Source: WHSW01 sp963851045 | GTDB taxonomy: Bacteria; Actinomycetota; Thermoleophilia; Solirubrobacterales; 70-9 | DNA: 64,000 bases | Reading direction: 5' to 3' | Assembly (NCBI GenBank): GCA_963851045.1 | Contig: CAWKNC010000001.1 | Span: 558,001 to 622,000 of the forward strand | Shown here: in pieces, positions 23,941 through 31,432 of the stretch | Layout of the letters: each line of letters begins with the position of its first letter | Position numbering within the stretch: the first letter of the stretch is position 1 | Notes under the pieces: generated by a model | What the model was told of the DNA's origin: nothing | Seen by the model: the letters and a program-made list of their open reading frames with translations, nothing else | The model's database searches: none | Program-made: the position numbers and the translations under genes

Positions 23941-26313
23941 GTGAACGGATTCCGCAGGACGCTGCTCGCACTCGCCGTAGCGTTGACCGTCGTCATTCCA
24001 GCCGCAGCTTTCGCCGCTGCGCCGAGCAACGACAACTTCTCCGCCTCCGGGGTGGCCGCATTCCCCGCCGAGGGCGCTACATACGTCGGCACGAACTTCG
24101 ACGCGACGGCCCAGTCGTTTGAGCCTGACCACGCGTCGTCTGGTTTCGGCGCGGTCCATTCGATCTGGTATTCGTGGACACCACAGGTCGGCGGAACCGC
24201 ACGTCTGCACACCTGCGACAGCGCCTTCAACACGCGAGTGGCCGTATACACCGGCGACAGCGTGGACACGCTTACGCCGGTTGCAGCCAACGAAGACTCC
24301 ACCGGTCCGACCTGTGCCGGGACCGCGTGGGCGGAACTGAGCTTTGCGGCCACCGCCGGCGTCACATACCGGATCGCGGTGGACACCTCGGGCGATGTCA
24401 CTCCTTCGGGGGCGTCTGATCCCGCTGGCGCGACACCGACGGGCACGGTCAGAGTCGTGTTGACGGCGCCAACCGGCACGACCCCCGAGCAGCCACCGGC
24501 CGAGCAGCCACCGGCCGAGGAAAAGACCACTCCCGGGACGCCAGTTGCACCGAGGGTGGTCGAGGATTTCCGGATCCTCCGCCTGATCGCCAGCTGTGGT
24601 GACGACACGCCGAAGGGCAACGACCAGTGCCGCAAGGGGCCCTTCGAGTTCAAGACCGCGATCTCGGCGAGCAACATGCTGCGAAAGCTCGCGGCAAAGG
24701 GGATTCCCACCCTGCTCAAGGACACCTCCAGGGTCGGATCGAAGGGCGCGAAGACGCCAGATCAGCAGAGGGCCCTCCTCGAGAGCGGCACCGGCGGCGA
24801 GATCACCTTCGCTGATATCGAGCTCGAGAACCCGGACGGCAGCGACGTCACCCTCCAACAGGGTCAGCGCTACAACATCTCAACCGATCAGACCGTCACC
24901 CTCCGTTACTCGTACTTCGATCTCGCCAAGGACAAGGCGGCGATCGCCGACGAGAAGGCTGAGCTGCGTAAAGAGGCTGAGCGTCAGGCGGCTGGCAATA
25001 AGCCAAAGTCGAAGTGCCTGCCAATCGCCGCGGGCGAGTCCGACAAGCAGATCCTCGACCGCTTCCCGCCGGATGCGAGCGGCTTCCGGTCCTACCTGAG
25101 CATGTTCGACGGGCTCGCCAAGCTCGGCTGCCAGATCGAGATCTCAAAGCTCGTGCGCGGCAAGCCGTCAGCCCCGCGCAGTTACGTCAGTGGCGTCTCG
25201 GGGCGCGACGCCAAGCGCGACACGATCTCCGTGGTCCTTGCTCAGCCGGGCAGTCACGACTTCATCTTCTCGATCCGCGAGCAGACGTCGCAGTGGCTGG
25301 CCAATCAGTACAAGAACAGCATCCCGCTGGGGACCGACGGCAAGCTAACGACCAGCAAGACCCAGGTCAACCGCTTCACCGTCCAGGTCATCGAGCGGGC
25401 GAGCGGCAGGTTTGTGCCGGGGATCGATGTCACCTTCGACGGGAAAACTCAGACCACCGACGGGAACGGCGAGACCACCTTCTCGAGCCTCATCCGAGAC
25501 GAGGGCTCCTACCGGCTCTCCGCGGAATACAAGGAGATGGAGGGCTGGCGGACGATCCGCGCTACGAATCGCGGCTCGCGATCGTTCACCTCGCTAGCCG
25601 GCCGCAACATCAAGGCGTCGCAGGGTCGCTACGTCGGCAACAGTACGGAGCAGCTCCAGTTCGCCGCCGCGCTGCCCGTGCTCCCGGCGAACCTGGGCAG
25701 CGGCGACGTCGGTGAGGTGGTTTCCATCCCGCGGGTTCAGCAGGCGACGGTGACCACATTCGACTCCGCCGGCAGCCCGGTGACCGGTCAGCACAACGTC
25801 GTCGACGTCCCGAATAACTCCAACGTCCTGGTTGGCGCCGGCCCGGGGCTGCTGGCGCTCGGGGGCGGGACATCCGCACAGGTTGCGGGGCGCGCGACGC
25901 CATCGGCGCGAGCGGGAATCCCGAACCCGCTTGAGTTCCTGGCGGGCATCGTCGGCGGGGTCAAGGCCGCCATTGACGCTGGCTCTGCCAACGTCCGCTC
26001 TGCACTCACCGGGGCGAATCAGGCGGCGATCGCAGCGATCGCCCAGGCGCTCAACGCGTCCGGCTCGAACCTGATCTCCGACAAGGGCCTCGGCGTGATC
26101 TCCGTCGGCGGCGGGAACCTGATCGGCCAGGCCGGCGGCAACCTGATCTCCGACAAGGGCCTCGGCGTGATCTCCGTGGGAGGCGGCAACCTGATCGGTC
26201 AGGCGGGCGGCAACCTGATCTCCGACAAGGGCCTCGGCGTGATTTCGACCGGCGGGGGCAACCTGATCCCCGTCTTCGGTGGCAAGGTGATCTCGACGGG
26301 GGGCCTCAACTAG
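23941..26313 (+). CDS. Large secreted protein with Gly-rich NLI repeats at its C-terminus
   Basis: The 790-residue protein starts at GTG 23941, nine bases after AGGGAGG. A signal peptide is followed by a jelly-roll-like domain opening APSNDNFSASGVAAFP (about residues 28-180) of a type common in secreted actinobacterial proteins. A Pro/Glu linker follows, then an unrecognised alpha/beta middle region with paired cysteines, then a carboxypeptidase-regulatory-like Ig domain (VQVIERASGRFVPGIDVTF). The C-terminus is three near-identical 24-residue units containing NLISDKGLGVIS and GGGNLIGQAGG. It is probably cell-surface; activity unknown. The open frame extends upstream to TTG 23860 without signal-peptide logic. 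Confidence 0.8.
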   Translation: MNGFRRTLLALAVALTVVIPAAAFAAAPSNDNFSASGVAAFPAEGATYVGTNFDATAQSFEPDHASSGFGAVHSIWYSWTPQVGGTARLHTCDSAFNTRVAVYTGDSVDTLTPVAANEDSTGPTCAGTAWAELSFAATAGVTYRIAVDTSGDVTPSGASDPAGATPTGTVRVVLTAPTGTTPEQPPAEQPPAEEKTTPGTPVAPRVVEDFRILRLIASCGDDTPKGNDQCRKGPFEFKTAISASNMLRKLAAKGIPTLLKDTSRVGSKGAKTPDQQRALLESGTGGEITFADIELENPDGSDVTLQQGQRYNISTDQTVTLRYSYFDLAKDKAAIADEKAELRKEAERQAAGNKPKSKCLPIAAGESDKQILDRFPPDASGFRSYLSMFDGLAKLGCQIEISKLVRGKPSAPRSYVSGVSGRDAKRDTISVVLAQPGSHDFIFSIREQTSQWLANQYKNSIPLGTDGKLTTSKTQVNRFTVQVIERASGRFVPGIDVTFDGKTQTTDGNGETTFSSLIRDEGSYRLSAEYKEMEGWRTIRATNRGSRSFTSLAGRNIKASQGRYVGNSTEQLQFAAALPVLPANLGSGDVGEVVSIPRVQQATVTTFDSAGSPVTGQHNVVDVPNNSNVLVGAGPGLLALGGGTSAQVAGRATPSARAGIPNPLEFLAGIVGGVKAAIDAGSANVRSALTGANQAAIAAIAQALNASGSNLISDKGLGVISVGGGNLIGQAGGNLISDKGLGVISVGGGNLIGQAGGNLISDKGLGVISTGGGNLIPVFGGKVISTGGLN
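26068..26283 (+). repeat. Three tandem 72-bp coding repeats
   Basis: The segment AACCTGATCTCCGACAAGG starts at 26068, 26140 and 26212, an exact 72-base (24-residue) period. Copies differ at only a few bases, while the third diverges after its first half. Within each unit NLI occurs twice, hinting at an older 12-residue repeat. Confidence 0.95.
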
Positions 26314-26594
26314 GAGCCGAGATCACCCACGTCGAGTACTACGCGATCGACAACTCGGCCGGTGCGTTTACCTTCGGCCTCGACAGCTATCTCCCGGCGC
26401 TGGGGATCTCTGCGAGCCACGGAACCACCACGTCCACGACTGCGTCAGGGATTGTTCGAACCTTCACGCTGACGCCACCGTCGCCGATCTCGGTCAATAG
26501 CCACGACTACGGGTTCGAGCTGCGAGCAAGCTCAAGCACGACCGGCGCCACCATGGCCTTCTACGGCGCTCGGGTGTTCTTCGACCTCCCCTGA
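26314..26594 (+). pseudogene. Headless coding fragment (C-terminal part of a surface protein?)
   Basis: Directly after the stop at 26313, a different frame is open for 93 codons to TGA at 26592-26594 and reads like protein: EITHVEYYAIDNSAGAF, FGLDSYLPALG and a closing GATMAFYGARVFFDLP. The ending resembles beta-sandwich C-termini of secreted hypothetical proteins. There is no ATG, GTG or TTG in this frame at its 5' side, and the frame merges backwards into the repeat array. It is probably the remnant of a second gene whose 5' part was deleted. Function unknown. Confidence 0.5.
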
Positions 26595-26621
26595 ACGGCT
26601 AGCCTGGGCGGGTAACCTGTT

Positions 26622-26646
26622 AGTCAGTTCCACCATAAAACTGACT
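26622..26646. promoter_or_regulatory. Inverted repeat, candidate TetR-type operator upstream of the thiolase
   Basis: AGTCAGTT-(9)-AACTGACT is a perfect 8-bp dyad, extended by TGA on the right. It lies about 130 bases before the thiolase ATG. It shares the AGTCAGT/ACTGACT core with the dyad before the acyl-CoA dehydrogenase gene, which suggests one regulator of fatty-acid oxidation genes. Confidence 0.5.
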
Positions 26647-26647
26647 G

Positions 26648-26761
26648 ACGATCGCGGAGCCCGAAGGGCAAAGCGGAGTTGCGCCGCTGTTGAGGCGCCT
26701 GATTACGATCGCGGAGCCCGAAGGGCAAAGCGGAGTTGCGCCGCTGTTGAGGCGCCTGATT
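26648..26761. repeat. Two perfect 57-bp tandem direct repeats
   Basis: Copies at 26648-26704 and 26705-26761 appear identical. Each contains two small hairpins, GCCC-GAA-GGGC and GCGCC-(8)-GGCGC. The second copy ends 16 bases before the thiolase ATG and its AGGAAG ribosome site, so the repeats are in the transcript leader if transcription starts near the upstream dyad. Confidence 0.95.
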
Positions 26762-26777
26762 AACACGGAGGAAGCAA

Positions 26778-27959
26778 ATGGCTGGCAACGGGAAGTTCTC
26801 AGGGCGCGAGGTAGTCATCGTCGAGGCGGCCCGTACCCCCGTCGGGCGCGGCCATCCGGAGAAGGGCTATTACAAGGACGTCCACCCCTCGACGCTGCTT
26901 GCCAAGACCTACACCGAGGTCATTGAGCGCGCCGGGATCGATCCCGCTGAGGTGGAGGACGTCGTCGCCGGTTGCGTGCAGCAGTTCGGCGAGCAGGCGA
27001 TCAACATCGGGCGCAACGCCTGGCTCGAGGCCGGGCTGCCGATCGAGACGCCGGCGACCACCGTCGACCGCCAGTGCGGCTCGGCTCAGCAGGCGATCAA
27101 CTTCGGCGCCGCCCTCGTTGCCTCCGGGGTTCACGACGTCGTCATCGGAGGCGGCGTCGAGCACATGGGCCACATCTCTTTTGCCGACTCGCTCGAGGTG
27201 CAAAAGGAGCACGGCTTCGCGTTCAGCCCGCAGCTGATGGAGCGCTACAACCTCGTCCCGCAGGGGATCTCGGCGGAGATGATCGCCGACAAGTGGGAGA
27301 TCCCTCGCTCCGAGCTCGACGAGCTTGGCGTTCGCTCCCACCAGCGCGCCGCAAAGGCGACCGAGGAGGGGCGCTTCGACCGCGAGATCATCCCGTTTCA
27401 GGTCAACGGTGACACCTATACGACGGATCAGGGCATCCGCCCCGACACCAACCTCGAGACCCTGTCGCAGCTGAAGACGGTGTTCAAGGAGGACGGCAAG
27501 GTGACCGCCGGTAACTCGTCGCAGGTCTCCGACGGCGCCGCGGCGGTGCTGCTGATGACCCGCGAGAAGGCCGAGGCCCTCGGGCTGACCCCGCGCGCGC
27601 GGATCGTGGATCAGACGACCGTCGGCGTCGACCCGGTGATCATGCTCACCGGCCCGATTCCGGCAACTCAGAAGATCCTCGAGCGCAACGGCATGAAGAT
27701 CGACGACATCGATCTGATCGAGGTCAACGAGGCATTCGCGTCCGTGCTCGCCGCCTGGCGGCGCGAGCTCGATCCCGACATGGATCGCGTCAACGTCAAC
27801 GGCGGCGCGATCGCGCTCGGCCACCCGCTCGGCTCGACCGGCGCGCGGCTGATGACGACGCTCCTGCACGAGCTCGAGCGCACCGACAAGACCACGGGTC
27901 TGGTGACGATGTGCTGCGGCGGCGGATTGGGCACCGGCACCCTCATCGAGCGGATCTAG
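26778..27959 (+). CDS. Acetyl-CoA acetyltransferase (thiolase)
   Basis: The 393-residue protein has all thiolase signatures: nucleophile Cys100 in VDRQCGSAQQAI, the family motif VNGGAIALGHPLGSTGAR with His349, and the second active-site Cys379 in MCCGGGLGTG. It either cleaves 3-ketoacyl-CoA (beta-oxidation) or condenses two acetyl-CoA. The upstream dyad shared with the acyl-CoA dehydrogenase gene favours a degradative role. ATG at 26778 follows CGGAGGAAG at a good distance. Confidence 0.93.
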   Translation: MAGNGKFSGREVVIVEAARTPVGRGHPEKGYYKDVHPSTLLAKTYTEVIERAGIDPAEVEDVVAGCVQQFGEQAINIGRNAWLEAGLPIETPATTVDRQCGSAQQAINFGAALVASGVHDVVIGGGVEHMGHISFADSLEVQKEHGFAFSPQLMERYNLVPQGISAEMIADKWEIPRSELDELGVRSHQRAAKATEEGRFDREIIPFQVNGDTYTTDQGIRPDTNLETLSQLKTVFKEDGKVTAGNSSQVSDGAAAVLLMTREKAEALGLTPRARIVDQTTVGVDPVIMLTGPIPATQKILERNGMKIDDIDLIEVNEAFASVLAAWRRELDPDMDRVNVNGGAIALGHPLGSTGARLMTTLLHELERTDKTTGLVTMCCGGGLGTGTLIERI

Positions 27960-28420
27960 GTCTCGGTCTCGTCCTTGCCACCGCGGTCCTGGCGGGCTGC
28001 GGCGGCGGGGATGAGACAACGACCACGTTCCCGCCCGGCGTGGCGCGGCCGATCGACAAGGTCGAGTTTTTACGTGAGGCCGAACGGATCTGCGAGTCCA
28101 CCAACGCCCGAGTCCAAGCGGCAGCCGACGATCTGATCGGCGGGCGAAGCGAACCACCACCGGCTGAGGTGCGGCGCATCGTCACTGGGATCGTCATCCC
28201 GGCACTCGAAACCGAGGTCGACGCGATCTCCTCGCTCGGCGCCCCCGCGGGCGACGAGCAAAAGGTGGACGCGATCATCGCGGCCGTGGAGGCTGGGATC
28301 GACGAGTTGAGCGCCGATCCGCTGTCGGCGCTCGACGGACCTCCGGCCGGGCTACGGCGTGCTGGCCGCCTTGCTGCGGACTACGGCTCGGCGGCATGTG
28401 ACGTGCGCCAGGACGGCTGA
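27911..28420 (+). CDS. Putative lipoprotein, paralogue 1
   Basis: The 169-residue frame gives a basic start, a hydrophobic core and the lipobox LAGC at about residues 27-30, so it should be lipid-anchored outside the membrane. The body is helical, with one AERICESTNARV segment and a final cysteine near ACDVRQDG. No start codon other than GTG 27911 is available, which places its beginning 49 bases inside the thiolase gene in another frame. It resembles the next gene and the lipoprotein at 60.5 kb. Function unknown. Confidence 0.65.
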   Translation: MLRRRIGHRHPHRADLGLGLVLATAVLAGCGGGDETTTTFPPGVARPIDKVEFLREAERICESTNARVQAAADDLIGGRSEPPPAEVRRIVTGIVIPALETEVDAISSLGAPAGDEQKVDAIIAAVEAGIDELSADPLSALDGPPAGLRRAGRLAADYGSAACDVRQDG

Positions 28421-28467
28421 TTTCCCGGCTACGCTGCCGCGTCCACTCCCCTCAAAGGAAGGACCCA

Positions 28468-28959
28468 ATGAGAAACCGACTCCTGATCTGCACCGCGCTT
28501 GCGTGTGCCGCGTTCGCACTCGTCCTCACCGGTTGCGGCGGCGACGACGACTCCACGACCACCACCGAGGCCGCATCGGGTGCCACGGGTGGCGAGAGCG
28601 CCGCCCTCACCGTGGATGAGTTCGTTGCCGAGGGCAACGCGATCTGTGCGGCAGGAAACGATGACCTCGATGCCCTTGCCAACGAGACGTTCACCGCAGA
28701 GCAGCCGACCGCGGATCAGATCGAGCAGTTCGCCGGAGTGCTTGTCGTCAATGTTCAAGGCCAGATCGACGCGCTTCGGGCGCTATCCCCGCCCGAGGAG
28801 CTCGCCGGCGACGTGGACACCTTCCTCAGCGACGCCGAGGAGGTTCTCGGCCAGGTCGAAGCCGATCCGGCGCTCCTCGAGACGTCGGACTCCAGCGATC
28901 CGTTCATCGACGTCAACGCTCAGGCCGAGGAGCTCGGCTTGATCGAGTGCGCCGGCTGA
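28468..28959 (+). CDS. Putative lipoprotein, paralogue 2
   Basis: The 163-residue protein has a clean lipoprotein signal (MRNRLLICTAL, lipobox LTGC), a Thr/Ala-rich linker, then a helical domain: VAEGNAICAAGNDDL, QIDALRALSPPEELAGD, FLSDAEEVLGQVEADP and a final cysteine in GLIECAG. The two body cysteines probably pair. The pattern of residues repeats that of the preceding gene. AAAGGAAGG lies before the ATG. No known family was recognised. Confidence 0.78.
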   Translation: MRNRLLICTALACAAFALVLTGCGGDDDSTTTTEAASGATGGESAALTVDEFVAEGNAICAAGNDDLDALANETFTAEQPTADQIEQFAGVLVVNVQGQIDALRALSPPEELAGDVDTFLSDAEEVLGQVEADPALLETSDSSDPFIDVNAQAEELGLIECAG

Positions 28960-28960
28960 T

Positions 28961-29749
28961 CTAGCCGGCGAGCCGCCCACCGACGAACTGCGCCAGGCCG
29001 GAGAGTCGTCGGTGAATCGCGGTGAATCCGCGCTCTTCGAGGGCGGCGACGATCTCGTCGCCCTCGAAGATTCGCATTCCGGTCGCCCTCTCCACGAGTG
29101 GCTTCAACGGCCTCAGGGTCAGCTCTCGTCGAACTGAGGTCAGCAGCGCGATTCGCCCGCCCGGCTTCAGCGTGCGGCGGATCTCGTCGAGTGCGGCGAA
29201 CGGCTCGTCGAAGAGATGGAGCGCCGCAAAGCAGCAGGCACCGTCGAAGCTCGAGTCGCGAAATGGCAGCGCGGTCGCGTCGCCGCGGACCAGGACGAGA
29301 TTGCCGGGATCCTCGCGGCGCAGCTCCTTGCCGCCTCGGGCGAGCATCGTCTCTGACGCGTCCACTCCTGCGACGAGTCCCTGAGGCCCTACTGCGCGCG
29401 CGAATCCGCGGGTGAAGTTGCCGGGTCCGCAGGCGAGGTCGAGCACGGTGTCGCCCTCGGACAGGCCAAGCAACAGCCGCGCGATTCGCATCTCCTCCGT
29501 CATCCCCGGGCCGGTCAGCCCGAGGGCGACGCGGCCGAGAGCCGGGCGCCAGTAGCGCTCGTAGATGGCCGGCACGACGCGTGTGAGCATCAGGTCCTGG
29601 GTGCGTCCCGTCGAGACGAGGTCGGCCTCGAGCAGGTCCAGGTAGCCCTCAGCGACGATGCCTCGCTCGCGGGCGAGCGCGGCGGCGCGCTCGTCGAGCA
29701 GGCCCGTGATTCGCTCGAGCGCGGTGGCCGCCGCCGGGCCGGCGCTCAA
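28961..29749 (-). CDS. Class I SAM-dependent methyltransferase (UbiE-like)
   Basis: The 262-residue protein has motif I VLDLACGPGNF (about residues 103-113), an acidic residue after the second strand in VAGVDASETML, LVRGDATALPFRDSSFDGA and LKPGGRIALLT, the order of type-11 methyltransferases. An N-terminal helical region of 90 residues precedes the fold. Substrate unknown. It starts at TTG 29749 in a TTGA overlap with the stop of the upstream 77-residue gene. A longer frame with a better start codon was not found. Confidence 0.85.
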   Translation of the reverse strand: MSAGPAAATALERITGLLDERAAALARERGIVAEGYLDLLEADLVSTGRTQDLMLTRVVPAIYERYWRPALGRVALGLTGPGMTEEMRIARLLLGLSEGDTVLDLACGPGNFTRGFARAVGPQGLVAGVDASETMLARGGKELRREDPGNLVLVRGDATALPFRDSSFDGACCFAALHLFDEPFAALDEIRRTLKPGGRIALLTSVRRELTLRPLKPLVERATGMRIFEGDEIVAALEERGFTAIHRRLSGLAQFVGGRLAG

Positions 29750-29979
29750 AAACTGCCCCGAGGCTCGCCCGAATGCCCGGCGAGCTCGGTCAGGCGCGCG
29801 ATCTGCTGCTCGCCCTCAAGGCGGACCCGGTGATCGGCCGGGAGGTTCGCGATGAGCCGCTTGATCCGGTTGCGGATCTGTAGGGCGAAGTGGGGGGTCG
29901 CCGGCCCCGCGAGCGCGCGGATGTCCTCGACCGTGATCTCGCGTCCACTGAGACGATCCGGCCGCTCGTTCTCGCTCAT
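29746..29979 (-). CDS. Conserved-looking 77-residue protein of unknown function
   Basis: A small basic protein, MSENERPDRLSGREITVEDI at its start, then LAGPATPHFALQIRNRI and IANLPADHRVRLEGEQQI. It is predicted soluble and helical. It overlaps both neighbours by four bases (ATGA with the CWB2 gene upstream, TTGA with the methyltransferase downstream), which strongly supports translation. I do not recognise the family. Confidence 0.72.
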   Translation of the reverse strand: MSENERPDRLSGREITVEDIRALAGPATPHFALQIRNRIKRLIANLPADHRVRLEGEQQIARLTELAGHSGEPRGSF

Positions 29980-31316
29980 TTCGACTGATCTCCTTGGCCG
30001 TCTCGTCGGTTGCCGCGCGACTCCGGTTCGGATTCGCCGACGTTCGCGGTCGAATCGGGGGCTCCAGAGCCTGACGTTACCGGGGCGACTTCGGCCAGAT
30101 CGTCGACCTCTCCCTGAAGGTCCACGGATAGCGCAGAGGTGTCGCCGATCAACCAGATGTGGTTGTAGAGGGCGCGGGTTGGATCCTCGTCATAGCCGGG
30201 TTTCAGGTCGAGCAGATAGGTCTGAAGTGGATCGGGTAGATCCGCGCCCTCGGGCGCCACCAGGAGCGGTCCCCAGGTGCCGCTTGCCGATAGGGGCGAA
30301 GCGACCGCGGCGTCCATCGGACGCTCGGAATTCGCGAGAACGAAGCCGTGTCCCGGATCGTTGATGTTCCAGCCGAAGCCGCCGTCCGTGTAGCGAGCGA
30401 ACGCGACCGAGTTCTCCGCCTCGCCCTCCACGCCGACCCGCTTCGTCCCAGGGGCTATGCGAGCGATGTCCTTGAACGCACGTTCGGAGATCGCGCTCTC
30501 CGGGCCGAGGACGTAAACCGGGATGCCGTCATTGCGGCGCAGCGCGGCTACCGTGGCCGCCGGGACGTCCTCACGACCGCTGAACAGCACCGGATCGCCA
30601 GAGCGTGCCGCCCAGGCGGCTGCCGGCATGGCGTATGCAGGATCGTCGGAGCTCGCGATCAGAATGTGCTCAGGCTCGTCGGCAAGCCGCTCACGCAGCT
30701 TCGCGAGCTCGGCAGCAAGCGCTGGGGCGCCCTCGGCGGGAAGGTCGAGCGTCTCGTAGCCCTCGGGGCTCGCAGCGGCGCCGACGACGAACACCTGTCG
30801 GCCGGCGGTCGCATCCGACCCCTCCGGCGCAAGCGCCCGCAGCGCTGATCCAGTCAACGCCGGCACCGCACCGGCTTCGGTGAGCAGGATCGGGCTGCCC
30901 ACGGGGTCGGCTACCAGGGATGCCGCGGCGACCCCGGCCTGCCACTCGCCCGCGTCGACCAGCGTGACGGCGTCCGGCCCTGGGAGGCTCCCGGTCGACG
31001 GCCATACGGCAAGTGCCACGGCTGCTGCATCCGCGGTCGGGTCGGCGCCCGCGACGCGAGTCGTGTTCTTGGTCGCAAAGGTTGGAAATCCGAGGTCATC
31101 GGTCTCCTCCGGCACGGGGACCTGCTCGACGATCACGTTCGGCGCGGGCGCCGGTGAGCTTGGTGCGGGCGGCGCGGAGTCGTCGGAGATGTCGGTGGCC
31201 GCGTAGGCGGCGACGGCCACCGCTGCGATTGTGATCACGGCCATGGCGGTCACCACACGGTGCGTCGCAAACCAATGGCGGACGTCGGCGAGGAAGTAGC
31301 GAATCGAGCGCAGCAC
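29976..31316 (-). CDS. CWB2-like cell-wall-binding repeat protein
   Basis: The 446-residue protein has a cytoplasmic N-terminus, one membrane helix (about residues 22-42: VVTAMAVITIAAVAVAAYAA), a Pro/Ala-rich linker, then an extracytoplasmic domain with repeated putative cell-wall-binding (CWB2) features: TRVAGADPTADAAAVA, PILLTEAGAVP, VFVVGAAAS, DPVLFSGREDVPAATVAAL, IPVYVLGPESAIS. Three such units can be traced. The tail is Ser/Gly/Glu-rich. It is probably anchored at the membrane facing the wall. It heads a three-gene coupled operon and is divergent from the acyl-CoA dehydrogenase gene. Confidence 0.75.
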   Translation of the reverse strand: MLRSIRYFLADVRHWFATHRVVTAMAVITIAAVAVAAYAATDISDDSAPPAPSSPAPAPNVIVEQVPVPEETDDLGFPTFATKNTTRVAGADPTADAAAVALAVWPSTGSLPGPDAVTLVDAGEWQAGVAAASLVADPVGSPILLTEAGAVPALTGSALRALAPEGSDATAGRQVFVVGAAASPEGYETLDLPAEGAPALAAELAKLRERLADEPEHILIASSDDPAYAMPAAAWAARSGDPVLFSGREDVPAATVAALRRNDGIPVYVLGPESAISERAFKDIARIAPGTKRVGVEGEAENSVAFARYTDGGFGWNINDPGHGFVLANSERPMDAAVASPLSASGTWGPLLVAPEGADLPDPLQTYLLDLKPGYDEDPTRALYNHIWLIGDTSALSVDLQGEVDDLAEVAPVTSGSGAPDSTANVGESEPESRGNRRDGQGDQSK

Positions 31317-31372
31317 GGACGGGGAGAACCGTAGTTCAAAGCCCCCTTGATCGATATGCTTCCAAAACCGAT

Positions 31373-31386
31373 TGACTGGTCAGTCA
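31373..31386. promoter_or_regulatory. Dyad upstream of the acyl-CoA dehydrogenase gene, candidate TetR operator
   Basis: TGACT-GGTC-AGTCA is a perfect 5-bp inverted repeat with a 4-base spacer, followed by a second partial AGTC. It lies 46 bases before the GTG at 31433 in the divergent gap with the CWB2 gene. FadR-like TetR repressors of acyl-CoA genes often bind dyads of this style. Confidence 0.5.
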
Positions 31387-31432
31387 GTCGGCCAATCCAG
31401 CTTCTGCAGGCGATCCAGGAGGTACTTCGGTC

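Noticed and set aside
26799..28160. A 453-codon minus-strand frame opposite the thiolase
   Set aside because: The thiolase has all active-site residues; the antisense product has none of any family.
29746..29749. TTG as an implausible start for the methyltransferase, suggesting a longer protein
   Set aside because: TTGA overlaps with the preceding stop also occur at 45667 and 46047 in supported genes, so TTG re-initiation appears to be normal here.
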